This document shows, in pieces, positions 46,038 through 56,107 of a stretch of DNA of 64,000 nt; the stretch's first letter is position 1, and the number at the start of each line of letters is the position of its first letter. Position numbers and translations under genes: made by a program. This stretch comes from Xenopus tropicalis (lineage: Eukaryota; Chordata; Amphibia; Anura; Pipidae). Location: assembly GCF_000004195.4 (NCBI RefSeq), contig NC_030681.2, positions 91,023,681 to 91,087,680 of the forward strand. The letters are read 5' to 3'. The notes below the pieces were generated by a model. The model saw nothing but the letters and a program-made list of their open reading frames with translations. It was not told the DNA's origin and made no database searches.

Positions 46038-46039
46038 AG

Positions 46040-47121
46040 CGTTTGATACAGTACCTCACAGAAGGTTAATGATCAAATTGAGGAATATTGGGCTAGAACA
46101 TAATATTTGTAATTGGATAGAGAACTGGCTGAAGGATAGATTACAAAGAGTGGTGGTAAATGGAACATTTTCTAATTGGACCAGTGTTGTTAGTGGAGTA
46201 CCGCAGGGGTCAGTCCTTGGTCCTTTGCTTTTTAACTTGTTTATTAATGACCTGGAGGAGGGCATAGAGAGTACTGTTTCTATTTTTGCTGATGACACTA
46301 AATTGTGCAAAACTATAAGTTCCATGCAGGATGCTGCCACTTTGCAGAGCGATTTGACAAAATTGGAAAACTGGGCAGCAAACTGGAAAATGAGGTTCAA
46401 TGTTGACAAGTGCAAAGTTATGCACTTTGGTAGAAATAATATAAACGTGAACTATCTACTGAATGGTAGTGTTTTGGGGGTATCCTTAATGGAGAAGGAT
46501 CTAGGGGTTTTTGTAGATCACAAGTTGTCTAATTCCAGGCAGTGTCATTCTGTGGCTACTACAGCAAATAAAGTGCTGTCTTGTATAAAAAAGGGCATTG
46601 ACTCAAGGGATGAGAACATATTTTTGCCTCTTTATAGGTCCCTGGTAAGGCCTCACCTTGAGTATGCAGTGCAGTTTTGGGCTCCAGTCCTTAAGAAGGA
46701 TATTAATGAGCTGGAGAGAGTGCAGAGACGTGCAACTAAACTGGTAAAGGGGATGGAAGATTTAAGCTATGAGGTTAGAGTGTCGAGGTTGGGGTTGTTT
46801 TCTCTGGAAAAGAGGCGCTTGCGAGGGGACATGATTACTCTGTACAAGTACATTAGAGAGGATTATAGGCAGATGGGGGATGTTCTTTTTTCCCATAAAA
46901 ACAATCAGCGCACCAGAGGTCACCCCTATAGATTAGAGGAACAGAGCTTCCATTTGAAGCAGCGTAGGTGGTTTTTCACGGTGAGGGCAGTGAGGCTGTG
47001 GAATGCCCTTCCTAGTGATGTGGTAATGGCAGACTCTGTTAATGCCTTTAAGAGGGGCCTGGATGAGTTTTTGAACAAGCAGAATATCCAAGGCTATTGT
47101 GATACTAATATCTACAGTTAG
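46040..47121 (+). pseudogene. CR1 ORF2, second half of reverse transcriptase and C-terminus
   Basis: After the deletion the frame continues: FDTVPHR, GVPQGSVLGPLLFNLFINDL (motif B), FADDTKL (catalytic motif C), KVMHFG, then VRPHLEYAVQFWAP and VQRRATKLV, and ends at TAG 47119-47121. Apart from the upstream 11-bp loss it is intact. Confidence 0.82.
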
Positions 47122-47259
47122 TATTACTGGTTGTATATATAGTTTATGTATGTGAGTGTATAGATTGGTTAGTATAGGTTGTGTGCTGGGTTTACTCGGA
47201 TGGGTTGAACTTGATGGACAATGGTCTTTTTTCAACCCTATGTAACTATGTAACTATGA

Positions 47260-47313
47260 AAGATTCACAAATTTATCGGCAAAGTGAAACAGGACAGATT
47301 TGCTCATCACTAA
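47260..47313. repeat. Fragment of the GAAACGG-type repeat
   Basis: AAAGATTCACAAATTTATCGGC...CTCATCACTA corresponds to 58778-58830 (GATTCACAAATTTTTCGGCG...CTCATCACTA). It abuts the CR1 tail without a gap. Confidence 0.6.
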
Positions 47314-49020
47314 CTGCTACATATTTATGTTTACCATAGCTCTACACTATTTACACTATAAAAATACAATATCCTAGATAATAATTGAAAGCTATTTCTC
47401 ATTTTTGTCAGGTCACTTTTGTGTATGAATACCCTGAAATTTAGTTTACCAATATGTACATTGGTGGCTAATGTCTCATCTGCAATATATAACAATGTTA
47501 AGGATATAGGCTACATATTTTATATACAGTAAGTATTTTTTCATTACAATTTATAACAAGCAAATGGTCCACTCTTTCTCAGTCACCCTAGTATTTGCCT
47601 TTATGTTCTATTTTTGCATATACAAATATATGCATATTCATATTCAAAAAACACCAGATCAGTATTTGATTATGTTGAATTATGCAGCAGAAATATAGAC
47701 ACCAATAATCAGTCATTTTCTCACTTAGCATAGAATTCTTTCCCTTAACTGCTATGAGTTTCTTATTTCCACCCTTGTTATCCACTAAAAATGTAAATTC
47801 TTTGTGCCAAGTTAATCAATATTTTACTCTGGAACCATAGAAAATGACAATGGTACTATATGAATACAGGATATCAATAACAATAGAACCAACAGCACCC
47901 CAGTCAAACTCCTATAGTGAACCTATCCTTTTAATAGTTACTTGTATTGTTCTAAGCATGGAGAATGAGAGGTTATGGTTCTTCCTCTTTCTTATGCCTT
48001 TTTCTATTTACAAAATTACTTTCCAAGTGAAAATGCTTCTCTGTTGAAACCCTTGGTTAAATATGTGAATGACTTGGATAGAATTAATACGTTAATGATC
48101 TTTTTTATTTAAGAAAACATATAGAGCTAGACTAAAGCCTACCTAAGCCTATTTTCCCTGCTTTTCAAAAAAGTCCCAGCCTGCTGACAGCCTTGTACCA
48201 TCATAACCCTATGAATAAGATGATATTTTTTAGAAATTGTTTATATTATTGACATCAGCCCTAGGGCTACTTTTATCCTTTTGTGCCTGTAGCTATTGCA
48301 CAGTCATTTATTTAAATCATTGTTTTTGTAAATGTAATTCAACATAGCTTTAAATTTTGATTATCAACATTATGCAGTAATATCACATTCAGTTAACAGC
48401 CATCTGGAGACTATTTTTTCATATGCTTGTGTTTACTTCAATAAACATAAAATCATGAGTGACATCACTGAATTCCTTGATGGCATTTCTACTTGTGATT
48501 GTTTGTGATTCTAATTCATCATGAAAAGATCAGTCATACAATCATTCTATGGAATACTCAGCGACAGGCCCAGGCACAAGTTTTTAGTTCCTTAACATCT
48601 TTACTGTCATAACAATTTTTGATGCATTTCTCATTTGGAAAACGCTGTGTAAACTATTAGTTCATGTAACATTATTACAGCTTTTGGCATAAGTCATACG
48701 AATAGCAACGTTTTGCTATTAAATAAGACATGTCATCCTAACAGAATCATGCATTAAAGTCATCACTTTATAAACATTTATGCAGCTACGTCAGGACTGT
48801 AATATTTGGCCAAGACATGAACATTTGGCCAACAGTACTAATCTTGTGCTAAGCAGGAAACGTATTATTAATTTAAATAAAATAGCTATTGTTATTCAGA
48901 TTGCAGGGTCCTGGATTGCCAGATCATGGTCCTGGGGTGCCAGATTTAAGGTTAGGTTTTTGCCATAACAAACTAACTTGTTAGAATCCCTCATTTTTAT
49001 TTGATATTAACTACGCACAT
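47314..49020. other. Intergenic, nothing recognised
   Basis: AT-rich; no gene or repeat arms seen. Confidence 0.4.
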
Positions 49021-49024
49021 ATTC

Positions 49025-49300
49025 AATAACATATGTTACACTGTTGTTGAAAAAATACACAAGTCCATCAAGGTCAGCCTTTAGCTTTTGGAAATCCCAG
49101 TAGTTGACAAAGAGTTGACAAAGAAGAAATTAATAAACGTTGTCCTTGACTTTACTGTTTCAAGTTTACCCTATTAGGGAATGGAAAATCTTTCATGGCT
49201 CTAAAGGACAATCGGACTTGTCCTGGATCAACTTTGTACTAAAAGTTTTAATAGCAGGTTTATTTCATTTGCTAAAAAGGCATCCAACTTTCAGTTTCTG
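49025..49300 (-). mobile_element. Old CR1-type LINE 3' end
   Basis: Shares TTGAAAAAATACACAAGTCC-ATCAAGGTCAGCC and ACAATCGGAC...GGATCAACTTTGTACTAAAAG with the copy at 32953-33215. It is more decayed than that copy. Confidence 0.5.
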
Positions 49301-49915
49301 CAAGCCCTGGTGAAGAATTTCACAGCTTCCCTGTGAAAAACTGCACTGCATAAAAATAATCATCTTGACCCTGTTGTCTGAACATATACAAATAATACTA
49401 CCAATACCAAGAAAAGTGCCAAATACCAAAAAAGTAAACCTCTAATGGGAGACCACTTCGCAATGTTATACATAAAACACAACTACTGTACATTTATTTT
49501 ACTTGATCTGTCGCCATGGCCTGTGTCAGCTACATGCAATTGTTTGAGCTAAGCCTTCTCTACTATTACACAGTGAGTTTTGTAACACTGACATCTACAC
49601 TGAAACCTTCTTATATTTATAAGTCACATTTCATCCTAAGGTAGACAATTTCAGCAATATTGCATTCAAGAACCTCTTTTCAGTACATAATTTGGCCATG
49701 CTCCCCTTTGCAAGATAAAGTAACCATCTGAAAGGAGTCTGGTCAAGAGCAGTGTCAAGGTGGAGAACCAAACAGATAGGGTAGTCAAGGTTCATAGACT
49801 TTAATTTTTTTTCAAAAGAAATTGTTGTTTTTGGTGCTAATTTACAAAGTCTGGTTAAACTTTAAGGCTTACAGCAGGTTTGCCAGAAGTTACATTCCTT
49901 TGTAATTACTCTCAG
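49301..49915. other. Intergenic, nothing recognised
   Basis: No gene or repeat arms identified. Confidence 0.4.
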
Positions 49916-50126
49916 TTTGAGGTGGGTGGGGTTTGATTAGTTGACCTTTACAGACTGTATAAATAGAACCACTGGCACTCCAGTGGAGCTTGCTCTGGTG
50001 GTAGGTGCTCTGTAAGTGCTTGCTCATTAAGTGGGGGCTCTGTAAGTGGAGTTATAAACTCAGGAGTTAAACACTAAGGGAGTTTAAAACAAGGTACTAA
50101 GTTTGCAAGGTACTAAGTTTGCATTT
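49916..50126 (+). promoter_or_regulatory. Probable 5' UTR/promoter region of CR1 copy 2
   Basis: GC-richer than its surroundings, with a TATAAATA at 49960, the direct repeat GCTCTGTAAGTG (50008, 50037) and AAGGTACTAAGTTTGCA twice (50091, 50108). It is joined directly to reverse transcriptase sequence at about 50127, with ORF1 and the endonuclease missing. I infer a LINE 5' end; an unrelated repeat is possible. Confidence 0.4.
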
Positions 50127-50152
50127 ACATTGCAGTTCACAATACTATTAGT

Positions 50153-51364
50153 TTGTGCCAGCATGGTTTTATGCGTAACAGATCTTGCCAGACTAATTTA
50201 GTTGCCTTTTATGAGGAGGTGAGTAGGAACCTCGATGCTGGAATGGCAGTTGATGTCATCTACTTGGACTTTGCTAAAGCGTTTGATACAGTACCTCACA
50301 GAAAGTTAATATTCAAATTAAGGAATATTGGCCTAGAACATAATAATTGTAATTGGATAGAGAACTGGCTGAAGGATAGATTACAAAGAGTGGTGGTAAA
50401 TGGAACATTTTCTAATTGGACCAGTGTTGTTAGTGGAGTACCGCAGGGGTCAGTCCTTGGTCCTTTGCTTTTTAACTTGTTTATTAATGACCTGGAGGTG
50501 GGCATAGACAGTAATGTTTCTATTTTTGCTGATGACACAAAATTGTGCAAAACTATAAGTTCCATGCAGGATGCTGCCGCTTTGCAGAGCGATTTGACAA
50601 AATTGGAAAACTGGGCAGCAAACTAGAAAATGAGGGTCAATGTTGATAAGTGCAAAGTTATGCATTTTGGTAGAAATAATATAAACGCGAACTATCTACT
50701 GAATGGTAGTGTGTTGGGGGTTTCCTTAATGGAGAAGGATCTAGGGGTTTTTGTTGATAACAAGTTGTCTAATTCCAGGCAGTGTCATTCTGTGGCTACT
50801 AAAGCAAATAAAGTGCTGTCTTGTATAAAAAAGGGCATTGACTCAAGGGATGAGAACATAATTTTGCCCCTTTATAGGTCCCTGGTAAGGCCTCACCTTG
50901 AGTATGCGGTGCAGTTTTGGGCTCCAGTCCTTAAGAAGGATATTAATGAGCTGGAGAGAGTGCAGAGACGTGCAACTAAACTGGTAAAGGGGATGGAAGA
51001 TTTAAACTATGAAGTTAGACTGTCGAGGTTGGGGTTGTTTTCTCTGGAAAAGAGGCGCTTGCGAGAGGACATGATTACTCTGTACAAGTACATTAGAGGG
51101 GATTATAGGCAGATGGGGGATGTTCTTTTTTCCCATAAAAACAATCAACGCACCAGAGGCCACCCCTTTAGATTAGAGGAACGGAGCTTCCATTTGAAGC
51201 AGCGTAGTTGGTTTTTCACAGTGAGGGCAGTGAGGTTGGGGAATTCCCTTCCTAGAGATGTGGTAATGGCAGATTCTGTTAATGCCTTTAAGAAGAGGGG
51301 CCTGGATGAGTTCTTGAACAATCAGAATATCCAAGGCTATTGTGATACTAATATCTACAGTTAG
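50153..51364 (+). pseudogene. CR1 ORF2 of copy 2, reverse transcriptase, nonsense mutation
   Basis: Motif A (YLDFAKAFDTVPH) is intact here, as are GVPQGSVLGPLL and FADDTKL. A TAG at 50624-50626 replaces the Trp codon that copy 1 has (NWKMRFNVDK), so the frame is split into 50153-50626 and 50630-51364. The natural stop TAG (51362-51364) is made at the MITE junction. Confidence 0.82.
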
Positions 51365-51893
51365 GGGCACATTTACTAACCCACGAACTGGTCGAAATGA
51401 GTCCGATTGCGTTTTTTTCGTAATGATCGGTATTTTGCGATTTTTTCGTATTTTCAGCGTTTTTTTCGGCGTCTTTACGAATTTTTTCGTTACCAATACG
51501 ATTTTTGCGTAAAAACGCGAGTTTTTCGTAACCATTACGAAAGTTGCGTAAAATCTGGTGATTTTTCGTAGCGTTAAAACTTGCGCAAAAAGTTGCGCTT
51601 TTTTCGTAGCGTTAAAACTTACGCGAAACTTCGCACCTTTTAAGTTTTAACGCTACGAAAAAGGCGCAACTTTTCGCGTAAGTTTTAACGCTACGAAAAA
51701 ATCGGGCGATTTTACGCAACTTTCGTAATGGCTACGAAAAACTCGCGTTTTTACGCAAAAATCGTATTGGTAACGAAAAATTCGTAAAGACGCTGAAAAA
51801 ATCGCAAAAAATACGAAAAAGTCGCAAAATGTTCGTTTTCAAGTCGGAACTTTTCCAATTCGGGTCGGATTCGTGGGTTAGTAAATCAGCCCC
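51364..51893. mobile_element. CpG-rich foldback MITE, TTA duplication
   Basis: GGGGCACATTTACTAACCCA at the left and TGGGTTAGTAAATCAGCCCC at the right. TTA flanks it on both sides (51361-51363, 51894-51896). The interior is a long near-perfect hairpin of CGTTACGAAAAA / TTTTTCGTAACG blocks. ORFs across it are not real. Confidence 0.8.
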
Positions 51894-52038
51894 TTAGTGT
51901 TGGTGGTTGTATGTGTGGTTTGTGTATGTGGGTGTATGGATTGGTGGGTGTGGGTTGTGGGTGCTGGGTTTACTTGGATGGGTTGAACTTGATGGACTCT
52001 GGTCTTTTTTCAACCCTATGTAACTATGTAACTTCAAA

Positions 52039-53022
52039 AGGTGTGAAACTTAATTGAAAATGGGCAAATTATGGGGTAGACAAACAGAACAAACAGAAGT
52101 ATATTTCATAGATCCCTGGGATAGCACATATACAATGACAATCCCTGTTGCTACTTCTGGCAATAGCACAAAAACAAAACCAGTATTTGGAAACATGCAA
52201 AATTTTCAAAGGTTTCCTTTCTTGTTTTTAACAAACATTTTTGCCCGTACATCCAGTGTTTGCGTTCGCTATCCATTCAATCTAGTATTGTCAAGTCAAT
52301 TATTTGTACACCCTGTAACACAGCCATTGCATTTAGATGACATGACATTTCAAGGCCTGTGGTTAAAACCAACATGTTTATTTTAATCCTAATCAGATGT
52401 TTTTTTGCATATGGTTTGCAGACTGCTTAGCATATGCCTTAGATACAATTTTCTTATATATTTTTTGTCTCTGTAGTCTATTATCAGAATTATTCTAAAA
52501 GAATAAAAGAAAAGAAAGAGAAATGCATTAACAGGTTTTATTAGAAATGATTGGCATTATACTAGTAACTGCCACATTCTCCATATTCTGCCATGTTACA
52601 TTCAACAAAAAAACTTACAAAAGCACACAACATAATTTTGTAACAAAAGTAGCAGATGAGTTATAATGCATACTGCATACAAAAGGACATGTTTATCACC
52701 ACTTTAACAGCCACGGTTGCTTGTTATAAAATCCTGTATATCTAAAAAAAAAATCTGGAATATAGAAAGGTGTTAACTTGAAAAGAAAATCACAGAAAAA
52801 TCCTTTTACATCAGTTTTCACACAATAAAGTTATTTCAACGGGAATTTGTTGAATTTCATAGGTTTCATTAGGTATAGTGTGTTTTAAAAAATGGGTAAA
52901 ACGCCAAATCTGGTGTTCAGATGGTGTGAAATAAAACACACATAATTTGATCTCTGAGTTGCTGCCACTCATGTTGCAGTTTCTTTAGATTCCTCTGAAG
53001 GACTCCCTTTGGCTTTATGTTT
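52039..53022. other. Intergenic, nothing recognised
   Basis: A 110-codon ORF at 52054-52386 has no resemblance I know and no splice context. Confidence 0.4.
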
Positions 53023-53023
53023 T

Positions 53024-53966
53024 AGGCTCCAGTCCTTAAGAAGGATATTAATGAGCTGGAGAGAGTGCAGAGACTGCAACTAAACTGGTAAAGGAGATGG
53101 AAGATTTAAACTATGAGGTTAGACTGTCAGGGTTGGGGTTGTTTTCTCTGGAAAAGAGGCGCTTGCGAGGGGACATGATTACTTTGTACAAGTACATTAG
53201 GAGGGATTATAGGCAGATGGGGTATGTTCTATTTTTCCCATAAAAACAATCAGCGCACCAGAGGCCACCCCTTTAGATTAGAGGAACGGAGCTTCCATTT
53301 GAAGCAGTGTAGTTGGTTTTTCACGGTGAGGGCAGTGAGGTTGTAGAATGCCCTTCCTAGTGATGTTGTAATGGCAGATTCTGTTAATGCCTTTAAGAAG
53401 AGCTTGGAGGAGTTCTTGAACATGCATAGTATCCAAGGCTATTGTGATACTAATATCTACAGTTAGTATTGATGTTGGTATATATAGTTTATGTATGTGA
53501 GTGTATAGATAGGTCAGTATATGTACAGTGGCTTGCAAAAGTATTCGGCCCCCTTGAACTTTTCCACATTTTGTCACATTACAGCCACAAACATTGTCAC
53601 ATTACAGTACAAACATCTGTACTGACATTAGATTACACACATGTGCACTCTATTTAGTCATTAGCACTCATCAGGCAATGTCTATGGGCAACTGACTGCA
53701 CTCAGACCAAAGGGGGCTGAATAATTACGCACACCCCACTTTGCAGTTATTTATTTGTAAAAAATGTTTGGAATCATGTATGATTTTCGTTCCACTTCTC
53801 ACATGTACACCACTTTGTATTGGTCTTTCACGTGGAATTCCAATAAAATTGATTCATGTTTGTGGCTGTAATGTGACAAAAGCCACTGTATGTGTGTGCT
53901 GGGTTTACTTGGAAGGGTTGAACTTGATGGACTCTGGTCTTTTTTCAACCCTATGTAACCCTAAAA
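53024..53966 (+). mobile_element. CR1-type LINE copy 3, 3' fragment, interrupted
   Basis: 53024-53523 matches the C-terminal coding part and 3' UTR of copies 1 and 2 (GGCTCCAGTCCTTAAGAAGG onward), with frameshifts, for example a base lost at 53074 in CAGAGACTGCAAC. The 3' UTR is split by the Tc1-like element at 53526-53888 and resumes to the hairpin and CAACCCTATGTAACC at 53966. Confidence 0.8.
53526..53888. mobile_element. Tc1/mariner-type MITE inside CR1 copy 3
   Basis: CAGTGGCTTGCAAAAGTATT at the left and AAAGCCACTG at the right; TA on both sides (53524-53525, 53889-53890). The inner CACATTACAGCCACAAACAT has its reverse complement ATGTTTGTGGCTGTAATGTG at 53858-53877. The end sequence is familiar from fish and frog Tc1-like elements. 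It contains no transposase. Confidence 0.78.
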
Positions 53967-54958
53967 TGTGTTTTTCTACCACTGGGGTTCCCCCCCTGAT
54001 TTTCCAAACACAGTACTATCTTGGATATTACAGCACCTTTCTCTCACTCTCCCTGCTTCTGTCTTCCAGTACTCCCTCTGCAGGCCTTCCTTCCTGTCAG
54101 CTCACAGGGTGGGGACTCAGGTATTCACAGTCTCCCTATATTTAACCACTGGCAAGCTGCTCAACTGCAGTGATTTAAAGTAAATGTAATTTCTACAGTC
54201 CTTTAGTTGAGTTGAATTTTATATTTTGATTATACCCTATAGCCAAAGTGGAAACTACACATGCCACTATTTCCTTACAGGTCAGTCATAATACATGTCT
54301 TGGTGGGCTGCATAGGTTTCAGTCCCTTTATAGAGGAGAACCAGTTAGTGAGGCAGAAAAGTATAAAGGGAACCCCCTTTAGTTGTACTTTAATGAACAG
54401 GCTTCTAAAACCTTTAACTGGCATTTTTTTTGCATGTGCAGAAAAATTGGGCTTATATGCATGTTTCAATAGCTTGATCAAACCAGCAATAAAGCATTTT
54501 TTTACTTATTAGTGGTAAGTTAGATATATCCCACTTTCAAATGTAGAGTTATCTTCTCCAGTTATCATATCAGTTTTCAGTGGTCAGTTAGCTATTTATT
54601 TCTGTTCATGCTGCAGACTACTTTAGCTTACTTGCTAGAATTAATTCTCCATCTTCTTCTTTATGTTCAGTTATTTATACTTACCCTTTAAATACTACAT
54701 TAGAAAACAAATACTATGTATGCCAACTTTTTGATCTATACTTCATCTGCATGGCATATGTTCTTTATTCTTTCTTTTCTTTTTCTGTTAAAATAGCTTT
54801 CATACTTTCCTAGACATAACTTGCAAACTTTGTATAACTAAATAGCTTTACTAGATATTAGCCAAGTTCTAGATAAAGGTGGAGAGATTATCCTTGGAAA
54901 GATGGAAATATGAAGCGTTATTGACTCTGAAGAATTGCTTTATTAATGGTTAATATTA
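53967..54958. other. Intergenic, nothing recognised
   Basis: No gene supported; overlapping ORFs at 53.7-54.5 kb are on both strands and unlike known proteins. Confidence 0.4.
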
Positions 54959-55266
54959 CAGGTATGGGATCTGTTATATGGAAACCCGTTATCCAGAAAG
55001 CTCCGATTATAGAAAAGACTATCTCCCATAGACTACATTTTGCTAAATAATTCAGATGTTTAAAACTGATTTCCTTTCTTCTGTAATAATAAAACAGTAC
55101 CTTGTACTTGATCCCAACTAAGATATAATTAATCTTTATTTGAGGCAAAACAATCCTATTGGGTTTAAAGTTTAAATTATTTTTTAGTAGACAAAGTTTG
55201 AAGATCAAAATGACAGAAAGCAAAACACCAGGTCCTGAGCATTCTGGATAACAGGTCCCATACCTG
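54959..55266. mobile_element. Palindromic MITE, CAGGTATGGGATC ends, TA flanks
   Basis: CAGGTATGGGATCTGTTATA at the left, ACAGGTCCCATACCTG at the right, TA on both sides. Third copy of the family at 11036 and 38716. The 173-codon minus-strand ORF covering it is fortuitous. Confidence 0.78.
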
Positions 55267-55959
55267 TAATGTATTTTGTCTTGGGCTATAGGGGAATAAA
55301 CATAGAACAATACATAGCACAATATTGTAGGATGAATATATATATATGTGAAACACCCAGAAGTGTCACAAATACTATGAATATAATCTATAATGTAAAG
55401 CAGTCTATCTTCCAAAAGGTACTGTGCATTTAAAATCAACTCTGAGGGAAGTGCTTTTCACCATACATTAGCAGCGATGACTGTTTACAAGTCTTAGGCC
55501 TTAAACGTGCATATTTCATAAACCACATACACTCCTTTTCCTGTAGGAAGATCTAAGAAACAGGTAACCTGCTTATTTAAACAAATAAAATATCCAAGTG
55601 ACGCACTTACAAAGGTACATAAAATGAGCTCTTATCAGACATTTTTTCAATGAGATACACTGTGGAGCTGTCAGAGTAACTGTTTGTCTCACCCATAGGT
55701 GGATGTTCCAAACAGTTTATAACATTTTAGATGTGAACTAAATACAGTTTTCTATGTTCTTTCTTTGTCGTATTAGATAAGCATTTTCTGTTTTTTACTG
55801 TGTATTTATACACAATTCCTCTTTCTCTAATCTAGTTGTTGGAAATCTAGTGGGGGAAATATCTATGATAGGAAAAATATTTACACCAGCACACCCTTAC
55901 CTCCTCCAGAGAATTATTACTTGGTGCACAGCCTAGAGAGTCGGCACTCTCCACACAGT
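55267..55959. other. Intergenic, nothing recognised
   Basis: A short TATATATATATG run at 55337-55348; nothing else. Confidence 0.4.
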
Positions 55960-56107
55960 CCGGTCAAAATATTTCAGCCAGCACAGCAAGTAAGGTGCAA
56001 GCAGGGCTTAGCCCTTGCGTGTTTATTCAAAATGCAACGTTTCGGGGGCGTACCCCTTCGTCAGGCAGAAATATTGGCTGAAATGCTGGCTGAAATATTT
56101 TGACCGG
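55960..56107 (-). mobile_element. Penelope-like fragment bounded by 24-bp inverted repeats
   Basis: CCGGTCAAAATATTTCAGCC (55960, 24 bp in all) is perfectly inverted at 56084-56107. Between them lie TTATTCAAAATGCAACGTTTCGGGGGCG and CCCCTTCGTCAGGCAG, typical Penelope-like terminal wording on the minus strand. Confidence 0.55.
56034..56066 (-). ncRNA. Hammerhead-ribozyme-like core (best preserved)
   Basis: On the minus strand: CTGACGA, then A-GGGG-TACG-CCCC-C, then GAAACGTT. CTGACGA fits the CUGANGA consensus exactly and is followed by a GC stem II and GAAAC, the hammerhead order. Stem I and stem III partners are not clear to me, so activity is unproven. Confidence 0.42.

Larger units (their letters stand above)
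44836..47258 (+). mobile_element. CR1-type LINE, 5'-truncated copy 1
   Basis: Begins in the endonuclease C-terminus and runs through the reverse transcriptase, a 3' UTR (47122-47258), the hairpin GGTTGAACTTGATGGACAAT...CAACC and ATGTAACT units. The hairpin plus short-repeat tail is the CR1 hallmark. Its right neighbour (47260-47313) is a piece of the element seen again at 58437-58832. Copy 2 is close in sequence, so activity was fairly recent. Confidence 0.8.
50127..52038 (+). mobile_element. CR1-type LINE copy 2, interrupted by a MITE
   Basis: Homologous to copy 1 from the RNRSCQTNL region to the 3' end. Coding sequence ends at 51361, where the foldback MITE 51364-51893 is inserted; the 3' UTR resumes at 51894 and finishes with the hairpin GGTTGAACTTGATGGACTCT...CAACC and ATGTAACT units at about 52038. 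Confidence 0.82.

Noticed and set aside
54918..55439. 173-codon minus-strand ORF
   Set aside because: It covers the palindromic MITE at 54959-55266 and shares its translation with the copy at 11128-11394.
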